From Caballeronia sp. dw_276 (GTDB taxonomy: Bacteria > Pseudomonadota > Gammaproteobacteria > Burkholderiales > Burkholderiaceae), in assembly GCF_018449635.1 (NCBI RefSeq), contig NZ_JAAVUV010000001.1, forward strand, positions 62,001-126,000: DNA of 64,000 bases, given 5' to 3'. Shown here piece by piece: positions 9,055-18,274 of the stretch. The notes beneath the pieces are model-generated. The model was not told the DNA's origin, made no database searches, and worked only from the letters and a program-made list of their open reading frames with translations. Position 1 is the stretch's first letter; every line of letters begins with the position of its first letter. Both the position numbers and the translations under genes were made by a program.

Positions 9055-10325
9055 CTGCTTTCCATCGGGGGATTCATGAGGAGGTCCGCGGCCTTCTGGC
9101 CGGAGCGGATCGAGCCTTCTATAGTTGCAGGCAGCCCGGTGGCCGTCCAGTCGCCCGCCAGCATGAGATTCGGCCAGCGGGTGCGGGTTGCCGGCCGGAG
9201 ATTTTCCTGGCTCGGCAGCGCGGCGAACGTCGCGCGTTTTTCAGTGACGATCTGCCAGGTCGGCATGCGTTCGACCGGCAAGCGCGCGGCTTTCGCCACT
9301 TCTTGCCACAGCGTGTGGGCAAGGGTTTCGCGGGGGGTATCGATAAAACGGTCTGCGTCGTGAATGGTCACGGACAGACGGTCATCGAAGGCGAAGAGCC
9401 AGTCGGCCGTGCCATTGAGCAGACCGGTCATGGACTCGAACGCGAGCGGCGGATCGATCGCGAAATGCGCATTGATGATCGCGCGGAATTCGCTCGGCCC
9501 GATCAAACCGGGCACGAGTTCCTGCGCGGCTTGCGCGGGCACGGCGAGCACGACGCCATCGCCGGCGCTGATATCCACGCGCGTTTCTTCAAATTCCAGC
9601 GATGTCACGCGTGTCTTCGAATCGCTACCGGCGAAACCGATAGCGTTCAGCCGCGACCCGAGCCGGATTTCCGCGCCGCCGTATTGCAAAAGCCGCAGCG
9701 CCGGTTCGATAAACGCATGGCCCAGACCATTGCGCGCTGTCATCGGACGGCATGCTTGGCCGCCTTGCAGCACCGTTTCTTTCAGCACGTTGCCGGCGAG
9801 CACGGCGCTGCCTTCGCGCGGATCGACGTTGAGCAACGCAAGCAAGAACGGATCGAGCATTGTGTCCCACAACCGGCCGTTCGCGCGCAAGGTCTGCTGG
9901 ATCGTGCGGCCCGGGTTGGCGAAAAAGAGCCGTACGAGCGCGAAATAATCCGCGGGCATGGTGCCCGGAACGCGTGTGGCGGAATCGAAGATCCAGCTAG
10001 GAAAACGTCCCGGCGACATCTTCAAGGTCCAGCGCGATCCGCTGCGCAGGTCCATGAACGGATAGTCGGGTTGCGTCGGACCGATGAGTTCATCGGCGGC
10101 GCCGATGGCTTTGGCAAATCCGAGCGCGGCGTGATTGCCGGACAGGATCAGGTGGTTGCCGTTGTCGATCGTGGCGTTGAGCTTGATGTCGAAGTACGAG
10201 CGGCACCGGCCGCCCGCGTGCGGCGCGGCTTCGTGCAGGACAACGCGCGCGCCGCGCCTTTGCAACTGGACCGCGGCGGCAAGCCCGGATAATCCAGCGC
10301 CAATGACATGAACTGTCCGTGACAT
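9051..10325 (-). CDS. hpnE: Hydroxysqualene dehydroxylase HpnE
   Basis: 424 aa from the ATG that overlaps the hpnD stop (TGATG). FAD-dependent amine-oxidase fold with the N-terminal dinucleotide motif VIGAGLSGLAAAVQLQRRG and the GGRCRS segment that follows it in this family; the C-terminal LAGDWTATGLPATIEGSIRSG is the conserved FAD-contact region. It reduces hydroxysqualene to squalene. The open frame extends further upstream inside hpnD but that part is antisense noise. Confidence 0.93.
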   Translation of the reverse strand: MSRTVHVIGAGLSGLAAAVQLQRRGARVVLHEAAPHAGGRCRSYFDIKLNATIDNGNHLILSGNHAALGFAKAIGAADELIGPTQPDYPFMDLRSGSRWTLKMSPGRFPSWIFDSATRVPGTMPADYFALVRLFFANPGRTIQQTLRANGRLWDTMLDPFLLALLNVDPREGSAVLAGNVLKETVLQGGQACRPMTARNGLGHAFIEPALRLLQYGGAEIRLGSRLNAIGFAGSDSKTRVTSLEFEETRVDISAGDGVVLAVPAQAAQELVPGLIGPSEFRAIINAHFAIDPPLAFESMTGLLNGTADWLFAFDDRLSVTIHDADRFIDTPRETLAHTLWQEVAKAARLPVERMPTWQIVTEKRATFAALPSQENLRPATRTRWPNLMLAGDWTATGLPATIEGSIRSGQKAADLLMNPPMESR

Positions 10326-11170
10326 CAGAACACGTTGCGCGCCACGATCCACAGCAGTCGTGAACGTGGGGTGCGGACGTGATTGCGCGGCAGATCGAAA
10401 CCACGCTTCAGGTTTGCCTCGAGCACGCAGCGATACGCGCCCGACATGATGCGCGGCGCCTTGACCTGCGCGCGCGGCGCATTCGCCATGATGGCGTCGG
10501 ACTGTGCGTAATGGCTGCGGGCGCGCTCGGCGATGGTCAAACACACGCGCGGCAGGCGGGCGTCGCCGACAATGGAAGCAATATCAGTGGTGGAAATGCC
10601 TTCGCGCGACAGCAGCTCGCGCGGCAGATAAACCCGGCCGATAGCCGCGTCTTCATCGATATCGCGCAGGATGTTCGTGAGCTGCAACGCGCGCCCGAGA
10701 TGATGCGCGAGACGCCGTCCGGCATCTTCCTGCATCCCGAATATCCTCACCGACAAACGCCCCACCGCGCTCGCCACGCGATCGCAATAGAGGTCGAGCG
10801 TGGCTTCGTCGGGCGCGACAATGTCTTCGGAATCCATTGCCATGCCGTCGATCACGGCGATGAAGTCATCGCGCGAAAGATGGAACGCGTGGATATGCCG
10901 CGTGAGCGCGGCCAGCGACTGGCGCGGCTTGCCGGCGTAGCAGTCGTCGATATCCGCGCGCCATTGTTCGAGCGCGGCAGCGCGTTCGTGGCGCGGCATG
11001 GTGCCGTCGTCGGCTATGTCGTCCACCGCGCGGCAAAACGCGTAGACCTGGTACATCGCGTCGCGCTGCGCAGCCGGCAAGATGCGCATGGCGAGATAGA
11101 ACGAACTGCCCGAGGACGCTTTGGCGGCGTCGGGCGCAGGTTCATCGGCGATAAGGTTGGAAACGGCCAA
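10325..11170 (-). CDS. hpnD: Presqualene diphosphate synthase HpnD
   Basis: 281 aa if translation starts at TTG 11170, which has GGAG at proper spacing and gives the usual N-terminus just before SSFYLAMRILP. The two prenyl-diphosphate Asp motifs are visible: DDIADDG and, after GRALQLTNILRD, IDEDAAIGR. It condenses two farnesyl diphosphates to presqualene diphosphate. In the three-enzyme route HpnC must turn this into hydroxysqualene; no hpnC lies in the window, so it should be elsewhere in the genome. First gene of the hopanoid operon. Confidence 0.9.
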   Translation of the reverse strand: MAVSNLIADEPAPDAAKASSGSSFYLAMRILPAAQRDAMYQVYAFCRAVDDIADDGTMPRHERAAALEQWRADIDDCYAGKPRQSLAALTRHIHAFHLSRDDFIAVIDGMAMDSEDIVAPDEATLDLYCDRVASAVGRLSVRIFGMQEDAGRRLAHHLGRALQLTNILRDIDEDAAIGRVYLPRELLSREGISTTDIASIVGDARLPRVCLTIAERARSHYAQSDAIMANAPRAQVKAPRIMSGAYRCVLEANLKRGFDLPRNHVRTPRSRLLWIVARNVF

Positions 11171-11301
11171 GACGAACTCCGCTGTGGCGCCCCCAAGGGC
11201 AGTAGTGTTAGATCGGGCGCCGTGCGTGAACTGCTCAGCCGCATTACCACGGCGAAGCGCACGTTCGTGCAAATCCGGCGCAAACCGGCTTCTTGCGGCC
11301 T

Positions 11302-11862
11302 TCAAACGCTATAAGAATCACGCTCAAACGACGCCAGAAGCGGCGAAAAGTATATCAATGTTTGTGGCCGATTGCCCCTGGGCGACTTCGGCGCACCGGA
11401 AATCCGCTTCAACCTTCGTACGAAACGTCCCGCCGTCAGCATATAACCCTCGTTGCGCACCGTGCGGATCAGCGTCGCGTCGCGGGCGGTGTCCTTCAGA
11501 TGCTGGCGCAAACGGCTGATACAGACATCGATAGCCCGGTGCAACGGCGTATGGTTCTTGCCGAACACTTCATCGAGCAGATATTCGCGCGAAAGCGGCC
11601 GGTTCGGGTGATCGAGCAGCGTCCGCAGCGTCCGGTAATCAGAGCCGCCGAGCGTGATGATCACGCCCTCGGGCGAAAGCATTTGCTTCATGCGTGTATC
11701 GAGCTGCCACCCGGCAAACCCGATGCTCGCGATGGAATCCGCCGGCCGCGCGTTCGGCATGCTGCGCGCGCGACGCAGGATCACCTTGATCTTGGCGACA
11801 AGCTCACGCGGATCGAACGGTTTGAGAAGGTAATCGTCGGCGCCCATTTCGAGACCGAGCAC
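11302..11862 (-). pseudogene. OmpR-type response regulator, 5'-truncated
   Basis: The recognisable part starts in the last third of the receiver domain (VLGLEMGADDYLLKPFDPRELVAKIKVILRRAR) and continues through a normal winged-helix domain (HRAIDVCISRLRQHL, IRTVRNEGYML). The receiver start, acidic pocket and phospho-Asp are missing. The frame stays open to 12018 but the extra residues do not resemble a receiver. Its broken end is at 11862, seven bases from the broken end of the ABC ATPase remnant. Confidence 0.75.
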
Positions 11863-11868
11863 GCGTCG

Positions 11869-12066
11869 GCCCTTCGTTCCTGCGATAAAGCCATGCTCCT
11901 TCACGGCGGTCGCATCTCCGGTTTCGGTACGCCTGCTGAAGTCGTGACGCCGGCAAGGCTTGATCAGGTGTTCGGCGTTATCGCGCGGATCGAGCCGTGT
12001 TCGCAAGGACAACTGCAAGTTTCGATCGACGGTCTCGCGGATCGCTCGCGAATCGCCAGCCGCTGA
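11869..12066 (+). pseudogene. ABC transporter ATPase, C-terminal fragment (iron/siderophore or haem type)
   Basis: About 65 codons (ALRSCDKAMLLHGGRISGFGTPAEVVTPARLDQVFG, then a short tail) match by eye the end of FecE/HmuV-type ATPases: the part after the H-loop, D/E-rich CD-AMLL-GR and GTP-EV-T motifs. Walker A, signature and Walker B are absent. It lies head to head with the response-regulator remnant, both broken ends facing the same point. Confidence 0.65.
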
Positions 12067-12411
12067 TTACGCGGCAAGCCAGCGCCCCATCAACCGTTTT
12101 CCACGTGCCTCGGATGCTTCCTTGAGACATCGCGCCGGCGCGCGTCCGAACGGCCCAGTAGCGGCTTTCGGCGATGCGCAAACCGTTGTGCGCTGGGAAT
12201 CCGCCATCGGTTTTGAATAGGTGAGATTGCTGCGCAGATAACGCTTGTCTGTTGAGGCCGCCCTTAAGGCGGCCTTGAACTATTTGTATATGACATTTTT
12301 GTGGCATAAATGTGAAAACAAAATGTCACCGCTTTGGCGACGCATATTCATAAGCCGCATACAGGGGAATGCTCGATTAGATGGCCCGACCTGATAAGAG
12401 AGAACTCCAAG
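12067..12411. other. Gene-free region with a hairpin
   Basis: No supported gene. It holds a GC-rich hairpin (12255-12275) and a weak half-match to the origin iteron at about 12220 (GGTGAGATT), then an AT-rich leader before the PAP2 gene. Confidence 0.4.
12255..12275 (+). terminator. Hairpin AGGCCGCC-CTTAA-GGCGGCCT
   Basis: Eight perfect base pairs, five-base loop, only weak T content after it. Terminator-like; may have ended the now truncated ABC gene. Confidence 0.45.
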
Positions 12412-13113
12412 ATGAACGGTTTCGACGCGTCAATTGTTGCTCTTATTGCTCGACATTCGTCCACGTCTCTCACGATTAATTACGCTATCGGAGCCTTGGC
12501 CGGGCTTTATATGGCAAAGGGACTAATTCTGATTGGCGCGCTTTGGTGGATCTGGTTCAGCCGCGATAACCATAAGCCGTGGCGACGCGAAGTCGTTATT
12601 GCAACTTTTGCATCCGGGCTGGTCGCGCTGGTCCTTGGCCGCGGCCTCGCGTATTTTCTTCCCTTTCGTTTGCGGCCGCGCTTCAATCCCGAGTCGCATT
12701 TCGCCATTCCGGCCGGCGCCAAAGCCGACGAGGTATTAAGAACGTGGAGTTCATTCCCGAGCGATCACGCAATGATCTGGATGGCCGTTGCAATGGGCAT
12801 TTTTGTTGTCTGGAAACGCGCCGGCATTGCGGCCATCGCCTATACGGCCGTTTTTATTTGTTTGCCGCGTGTGTATCTCGGTTTGCATTATCCGACCGAT
12901 ATCATCGCCGGTGCCGTGCTTGGAATCGCAATTACCTGGTTGATGACGCGGGATCGTATCCGCCCGGCCATATCGCAGCCGGTATTGAGGCTATTCGACC
13001 GATACCCGGGTCCGTCCGGCGCTTTTGCCTTTGTGGTCTGCTTCGAACTCGTGAGCCAGTTCGACGAGGTTCGCCAAATTGCGCAACATCTTCTCAAATT
13101 GCACGCGAATTAA
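12412..13113 (+). CDS. PAP2-family membrane phosphatase
   Basis: 233 aa from the ATG at 12412, giving a membrane protein with about five helices. The three PAP2 active-site blocks are present: KADEVLRTWSS, FPSDHA (catalytic His) and RVYLGLHYPTD (second His and Asp). Such proteins act on undecaprenyl diphosphate or other lipid phosphates at the periplasmic face of the inner membrane; here the SDHA form is close to BcrC/undecaprenyl-diphosphatase types. The exact substrate is inference. Confidence 0.85.
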   Translation: MNGFDASIVALIARHSSTSLTINYAIGALAGLYMAKGLILIGALWWIWFSRDNHKPWRREVVIATFASGLVALVLGRGLAYFLPFRLRPRFNPESHFAIPAGAKADEVLRTWSSFPSDHAMIWMAVAMGIFVVWKRAGIAAIAYTAVFICLPRVYLGLHYPTDIIAGAVLGIAITWLMTRDRIRPAISQPVLRLFDRYPGPSGAFAFVVCFELVSQFDEVRQIAQHLLKLHAN

Positions 13114-13220
13114 AGCAAGCGCCTGCATATCCATTCCCCGCCGCCGCATTTCTCGCAAAAAAGCCGACCATTCAAATAGAATCCCGTCAGGCGCCAACAT
13201 CGGACCAAAGGCATGATTTA

Positions 13221-13246
13221 TGCGCGCGCCTTCTGACGCGCGCGCA
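13221..13246. terminator. GC hairpin between PAP2 and hybrid kinase genes
   Basis: TGCGCGCG and CGCGCGCA arms with a ten-base loop, 110 bp after the PAP2 stop. No T run, so the role as terminator is tentative. Confidence 0.35.
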
Positions 13247-13287
13247 TCCCGCGCGGCCTTATACCCGGACTCAACTGAAAACGACCC

Positions 13288-15540
13288 ATGACGCCGCATC
13301 GCGAGGAATCGGGCGCTGACCACTGGCAAGACGAGCCGCCGTTCCCGGTCGTGCCCGAGCGCAACTTCGCTGCTCAGCGCGCCACGTTGCGCGTCTTGCT
13401 GATCGCCGCAATCGTCCTGCCCTGCCTGTACGTAGCCGCCATGTCGTGGAGCGACCTGAAGGCGCGCGAAGCCGATGCCGCCGAAGTCGCCGAGCGCAAC
13501 GCCCACGTCGCGGAAGAGCACGCGCTGAAAGTCTTCGACATGAACCAGACGCTCAATGCCCGGGTCATCGACCTGATCGACGGCGTGGACGACGGCACGC
13601 TGCGCCGCGACGAGGCGTCCATCCACGAGAAACTGAAGGCAATGGGCGGCGGTTATCCGCAGGTTGCATCGGTGAGCATCATTGGCGCGGATGGACGGTT
13701 GATCGCCACGAGCCGCGTCTTCCCGGCGCCGGATATATCGATAGCCACGCGCGAGGACTTCATTGCCGTGCGCGATCATCCGGCAGTGGAGAACGTCTCG
13801 AGCGTGATGCAGGGCAAGGTCGTGGGCGAGACCGTTTTCAACACCGCGGTTCCGCGCAAGACGCCGGACGGCCGTTTTGCCGGGATCGTGTCCATTGCAC
13901 TGCGCCCGAGCTATTTCGCGGGTTTCTATCGCGAACTGCTCGGCGATAACACCAGCGTCTCGCTTGGCCTGACACGCGAAGACGGCGCCGTGCTCGCCTG
14001 GTATCCGGTGCGTCCGGCAAACCGCATGGAACTCGCGGCGAGTTCGCCGCTGCGCGAAGCGTATCTGTCGGATCGCCATGCGGGCGTCGTTCGCATGCGT
14101 TCCGGACTCGATAACCAGATGAAAGTGGTCGCCTTCCGGCGCGTCGGAAGCTACCCGGTGTTCGTATCGAGCGGATATCCGATCGCAACGATCTGGGCCG
14201 GCTGGTACAAGCACGTCAGCGTGCTGATGCTTTCGCTGTTCGCGCCTTGCATCGTCTTGTGGGGCGTGATCTGGCTGTCGCTGCGCCGGCTTGCCAACGA
14301 AGAAGACGCATGGGAGCGCTGGCAGGCGGAAGCGTCGATGCGCCGTTCCATCGAATCGGCTTACCGGCAGGCGCGCAAGATGGAGGCGCTCGGCAATCTG
14401 GTTGGCAGCGTCGCGCACGATTTCAACAATCTGCTGATGATCCTTTCCACTAATGTGCAGATCGCGCGCAGGCGCGGCGCGCCAGGGCTCGATCGCGAAT
14501 TGTCTGCCATGGAACGTGCGCTCAAAAGCGGCCAGTCGCTCACGCGCCAGTTACTCGGCGTAGCGCGCAAGCAGCCGCTGCGCAATGAAACCATCTCGAT
14601 CGGCAAATGGCTGCCGGCGTGCCGTGAATTGCTGAAGGCATCGCTTGGGGCGAAGGTCGCGATGAATCTGGAATCGGATACGGACGTCTGGCCGATCCGC
14701 GTCGATGCCGCCGAACTCGAACTTGCGCTCATCAACGTCGCCGTCAACGCCCGCGACGCCATGCCCAATGGCGGCACGTTCTCGGTCCGGGCGGACAACG
14801 TCCAGTTTCGCCACGAGGACGGCTTTCCGATCGTCGGCGAGTTCGTTCAGATGACGCTCGAAGATACCGGCGACGGCATGAGTCCCGAAATCCTCGGCCG
14901 CGCGTTCGAGCCGCTCTTCACCACCAAGTCGAAGGGCATGGGCACGGGTCTCGGGCTGCCACAAGTGTTCGCGTTCTGCGAGCGCGCGGGAGGCGTGGCG
15001 ACCATCGACAGCGCCGTGGGCGCGGGTACGTCCGTGCGGCTTTATTTGCCCCGGGCGAGTGCGTCGGCGGCGCAAACTCCCGACGTTCCACATGACGCCG
15101 CCACGCCAGGCGACTCGGCAGGCCTGCGCGTACTGCTTGTTGAAGACAACGAAGAAGTGGCGGCAGGCACGGAAGCGTTGTTATCGATGATGAACCATCA
15201 GGTCACGCACATCTTCAACGCCGACGGCGCGATCGCCATGCTCGATACCGCCCGTCTGGACCCGGCCGCGGGCGGCGCCATTCCGTTCGACGTCGTGCTC
15301 TCCGATATCCATATGCCGGGCAAGCTGAACGGCATCGATCTGGCCGAGATCCTGCAAACCTGGAGGCCGCGCGTGCCCGTGATCCTCGTCACGGGCTACG
15401 CGGAAGAGCTGGACCGCGCGCGGCACGTGGATGCACGCGTGTTGTCGAAGCCATTCGATATCGGCCTGCTCGACTCCCTCCTGCAGGCTATCCGCGAAGA
15501 CCTGACGGCGCGCGCCGAACACGGCGAAGCGCCGCACTAA
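13288..15540 (+). CDS. Hybrid sensor histidine kinase with C-terminal receiver
   Basis: 750 aa. Two membrane helices (about 32-54 and 308-330) enclose a periplasmic dCache-like sensor of about 250 residues. Then HisKA with the phospho-His in GSVAHDFNNLLM, an HATPase domain (NVAVNARDAMPNGG; GTGLGLPQVFAF) and a receiver from about 610 (LLVEDNEE, phospho-Asp in VVLSDIHMPG, SKPF). No partner regulator is adjacent on the same strand. The sensed signal is unknown. Confidence 0.92.
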   Translation: MTPHREESGADHWQDEPPFPVVPERNFAAQRATLRVLLIAAIVLPCLYVAAMSWSDLKAREADAAEVAERNAHVAEEHALKVFDMNQTLNARVIDLIDGVDDGTLRRDEASIHEKLKAMGGGYPQVASVSIIGADGRLIATSRVFPAPDISIATREDFIAVRDHPAVENVSSVMQGKVVGETVFNTAVPRKTPDGRFAGIVSIALRPSYFAGFYRELLGDNTSVSLGLTREDGAVLAWYPVRPANRMELAASSPLREAYLSDRHAGVVRMRSGLDNQMKVVAFRRVGSYPVFVSSGYPIATIWAGWYKHVSVLMLSLFAPCIVLWGVIWLSLRRLANEEDAWERWQAEASMRRSIESAYRQARKMEALGNLVGSVAHDFNNLLMILSTNVQIARRRGAPGLDRELSAMERALKSGQSLTRQLLGVARKQPLRNETISIGKWLPACRELLKASLGAKVAMNLESDTDVWPIRVDAAELELALINVAVNARDAMPNGGTFSVRADNVQFRHEDGFPIVGEFVQMTLEDTGDGMSPEILGRAFEPLFTTKSKGMGTGLGLPQVFAFCERAGGVATIDSAVGAGTSVRLYLPRASASAAQTPDVPHDAATPGDSAGLRVLLVEDNEEVAAGTEALLSMMNHQVTHIFNADGAIAMLDTARLDPAAGGAIPFDVVLSDIHMPGKLNGIDLAEILQTWRPRVPVILVTGYAEELDRARHVDARVLSKPFDIGLLDSLLQAIREDLTARAEHGEAPH

Positions 15541-15739
15541 CGCCGCGCTTAAACTTTTCTCGCAGGTCTTTGTAAAAACCTCCGCGCTTTTAATGGGCAT
15601 GGCGGGATTTGCCATATCCTGCGTCGCCTTGCTGCGCGCGCCGCGCGACCCGGCACGGGAGTTGCGATTCTCACCTGGACTTGCGGCGAATACGAACATC
15701 GCGTCGCAACTTACTCCAAGGCCACCCAGGGAGGCAGCC

Positions 15740-16906
15740 ATGCGACACACAGTTATCGGTATCTTCGACACTTACGACCAGGCCGAAGTCGCGCGCAGCG
15801 CGCTCGTGGCGTCGGGCTTTGCCCGCGCCGACATCGAACTGCAGGCTGCGCCGGAACCATCGTCGCCGGCGGACCCCGCCTTCGACCCGACGACCGGCGC
15901 TGTGCAGCCGCCGGAAACGGGCGGCGTGCTGGCGAATATCGAACGCTTCTTTTCGATGCTGTTCGGCGGCCGCGACCAACCGCCCGAAGTCGCGCATTAC
16001 TCGGAAGCCGTGCGGCGCGGCGGAATCCTGGTGGCAGTGGACACACCATCGGAAGCACGCGCCGATGCAGCCCGGCAGACGCTCGCGGAACAAGGCGCGA
16101 TCGATATCGATGAACGGGCCGCAAGCTGGGGCGCGCTCAATCATCCGGGTACGGCCTTTGGAACGGTCCCGGCCGCAGATGACCGCGATCATTCCCTTCT
16201 GGATGAACTCGGCCTGGGTTCGGGCAGTGCTGTCCCGGGACGTGCGCCGGTCAATCCGGCGGCTGATCCGCTCGGCACGGCTCGAAGCGACACACGCGCC
16301 CGCGCGTATCGGCGTGATGACCTGAGTGAACCGGCTGCGGTGGATTCGCTCGATCCGATCAGCCCAGTTGCACGCGATCCGTTCGCGGGCAGCAGCGATT
16401 CGACTTATCGCGCAACCGGTGGAGATCCAATGACCAGCGGCTCGGTCTGGCCGGCTAAAGAGGAGACCACGCAAGGTTGGCGCCCTGTGACGCCGCTTGA
16501 TCCGCTCGATGAGACCGAAACATCGGCGCATCACGGCAACGTGGGCACGCCGGTCGCGGGATCGCTGAGCCAGTCGACTTCCGATCCGCTTCGCCCGGAT
16601 CTGCCGTTATCCCGCAACTCCATGCCCGACGAGTACATGGAATACGAAGACGACTTCCGTACCGACTATGAATCGCGCTATGCCGCGACGGGCGCGCGCT
16701 ACGAGGAATACGAAGACGCTTACCGATACGGCGCGGGCTTAGGCAACGACGAGCGTTACCGCGGCCGCAGCTGGGACGATTCGATGGAAACCGAGTTGCA
16801 GCGCGACTGGCAAAGCCGCAATCCGCGTGGTGAAGACACGTGGGAACGCTTCAAGCTCGCGGTGCGTCACGGCTGGGATCGCGTGACGGGACATCACCAC
16901 ACGTAA
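15740..16906 (+). CDS. General-stress-type protein with acidic Tyr-rich C-terminus
   Basis: 388 aa from the ATG at 15740 preceded by GGGAGGCAGCC; the longer open frame has no such site. Residues 1-70 (HTVIGIFDTYDQAEVARSALVASGF) resemble the YflT/GSP17M-like stress domain. The middle is low-complexity with many Asp-Pro steps. The end (YRYGAGLGNDERYRGRSWDD and DTWERFKLAVRHGWDRVTG) is a conserved tail seen in many proteobacterial stress proteins. Biochemical function unknown. Confidence 0.8.
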   Translation: MRHTVIGIFDTYDQAEVARSALVASGFARADIELQAAPEPSSPADPAFDPTTGAVQPPETGGVLANIERFFSMLFGGRDQPPEVAHYSEAVRRGGILVAVDTPSEARADAARQTLAEQGAIDIDERAASWGALNHPGTAFGTVPAADDRDHSLLDELGLGSGSAVPGRAPVNPAADPLGTARSDTRARAYRRDDLSEPAAVDSLDPISPVARDPFAGSSDSTYRATGGDPMTSGSVWPAKEETTQGWRPVTPLDPLDETETSAHHGNVGTPVAGSLSQSTSDPLRPDLPLSRNSMPDEYMEYEDDFRTDYESRYAATGARYEEYEDAYRYGAGLGNDERYRGRSWDDSMETELQRDWQSRNPRGEDTWERFKLAVRHGWDRVTGHHHT

Positions 16907-16928
16907 TTTCTCGGTTGCTGAAAAATCG

Positions 16929-16955
16929 ACGGCCCGCTTTTGCGGGCCGTTTTTT
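16929..16955. terminator. Rho-independent terminator
   Basis: ACGGCCCGC-TTTT-GCGGGCCGT followed by TTTTT. Sits between the convergent stress-protein and FMN-reductase genes and could serve both. Confidence 0.9.
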
Positions 16956-16956
16956 A

Positions 16957-17511
16957 TCAAACCGTCGAAATCCGCTTGACCCACGCCACGTATTTATCGA
17001 CGAAAGCCTGCAAGAACTTGCGGGTATCGTCGTTCACGATCTTGCCGCTTGCATCGATACGGCTCTCGTCGTGCTTGATGAACATTTCCGGCTGGCCCAT
17101 CAGCGGCACGTCGAGATATGCCAGCACGTTACGCAGATGCGCCTGAGCAAGCGCCGTCCCGATCGCGCCTACCGACGTCCCGATTACCGCGCCCGGCTTG
17201 TTCGCCCATGCGCTTTGCCCCCACGGCCGCGATCCCCAGTCGAGCGCATTTTTCAGCACGCCGGGAATCGACCGGTTGTACTCGGGCGTGACAAACAGCA
17301 AGCCGTCCGCCTCCGAAATCTTTTGCTTCAGGGTCCGCGCCGCTTCCGGAAAATCGGCATCGTAGTCCTGGCTATAAAGCGGCAGGCTGGCGATATCGAG
17401 AAACTCGAATGAGAAATCCTGCGGCGCCAGGGATATCAACGCGTGCGCGAGTTGCTTGTTGAATGAATCGCGCCGGATGCTGCCAACGACAACCGCAATC
17501 TTGTAGGCCAT
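16957..17511 (-). CDS. NADPH-dependent FMN reductase
   Basis: 184 aa, flavodoxin-like. VVGSIRRDSFNKQLAHAL is the FMN-phosphate loop, FVTPEYNRSIPGVLKNALDWGSR the usual second signature, and AIGTALAQAHLRNVLAYLDV the third. Family members reduce FMN, quinones or chromate. A normal-length, intact gene. Confidence 0.92.
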   Translation of the reverse strand: MAYKIAVVVGSIRRDSFNKQLAHALISLAPQDFSFEFLDIASLPLYSQDYDADFPEAARTLKQKISEADGLLFVTPEYNRSIPGVLKNALDWGSRPWGQSAWANKPGAVIGTSVGAIGTALAQAHLRNVLAYLDVPLMGQPEMFIKHDESRIDASGKIVNDDTRKFLQAFVDKYVAWVKRISTV

Positions 17512-17737
17512 GGATATTCCTTCTGACTGAGTTGAATGAGGGATGGAACGACGGCAACGCGCCTCGCAAACATCATAGGCGCGGAAATGACGATACGGCT
17601 ATTACGGAATGAACCGGAGTGGGCGGGGAGACAGCAGGATTTAAGAAAGCGTAATTCGCGTGCACTTTGGCATCGCATTGAGCAAATTAAGCGGAAGCCG
17701 CCTGACATGCCCCTTTCACGTTCTTTTTGAGATGATT

Positions 17738-17778
17738 TCCACAAAGTTGTCCACAGATTCTGTGGACAACTTTGTGGA
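17738..17778. repeat. 41-bp perfect inverted repeat with DnaA-box-like motifs
   Basis: Two 20-base arms (17738-17757 and 17759-17778) are exact reverse complements around one central base. Each arm holds TTGTCCACA, one base from the DnaA box TTATCCACA, plus an outer TCCACAA. No T run follows, so it is not a standard terminator. Confidence 0.8.
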
Positions 17779-17799
17779 CGTTTAATAATTCGCACTAAA

Positions 17800-17817
17800 C
17801 CGCCAATGGTTTGGCGG
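17800..17817 (-). terminator. Hairpin CCGCCAA-TGGT-TTGGCGG
   Basis: Seven-pair stem 30 bp after the stop of the small secreted-protein gene on this strand; a short T stretch follows. Likely its terminator. Confidence 0.5.
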
Positions 17818-17846
17818 AAGAACGCTTGAGCAATACCAACCTGTGC

Positions 17847-17987
17847 TCAATGACCGAAAAACACGTTGCATTGTGATGCCGGGCCTTGGCACGTAGTGGG
17901 TTGCGAGCCCGAAGAATCGGCCGCGCTGGCCGCGCCGGCGGCGGCAAACAGAACAACGGCGGCAAAGATGGAAAGAACGCGCTTCAT
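17847..17987 (-). CDS. Small secreted protein (46 aa)
   Basis: Start MKRVLSIFAAVVLFAAAGAAS gives a textbook signal peptide, with likely cleavage after ASA-A. The mature part is about 25 residues with two cysteines (TTCQGPASQCNVFFGH) and could form one disulphide in the periplasm. A purine-rich site (GAGGTCTCACC) precedes the ATG. No family recognised. Short, so coding status rests on the signal sequence, start context and following hairpin. Confidence 0.65.
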   Translation of the reverse strand: MKRVLSIFAAVVLFAAAGAASAADSSGSQPTTCQGPASQCNVFFGH

Positions 17988-18274
17988 GGTGAGACCTCGA
18001 TTGACTAAAAGATGATCCAGCGCTCGGGCTGAACCGGTGAATCGAGGATAAAGACGAAGCGCCTCCGGAAAAAGATCGAAGACGAGAAATGGTTTTTACG
18101 GAACCCGCAAGGATGAGCGCCCCAGCCCCGTGCAATGGGCACACACAAATTCACATTCATGCGATAACCACAACAATATGTTTTCTCAATCGACATTGGT
18201 TGCCGATAGTTAAGTGAATACACTAATTCATATCGATGGCGTGAAACGCGCCGTCTTACAAATCAGAGGTTCAC

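Larger units (their letters stand above)
17512..17846. other. Gene-free region with two inverted repeats
   Basis: No gene seen. Contains the 41-bp palindrome at 17738 and a hairpin at 17800, described separately. Confidence 0.6.

Noticed and set aside
12219-12237. GGTGAGATTGCTGCGCAG as a distal iteron
   Set aside because: Matches only the first half of the consensus; too weak to list.
12991-14418. 475-codon minus-strand frame across the PAP2 and hybrid-kinase genes
   Set aside because: Antisense to two well-supported genes; no recognisable domain.
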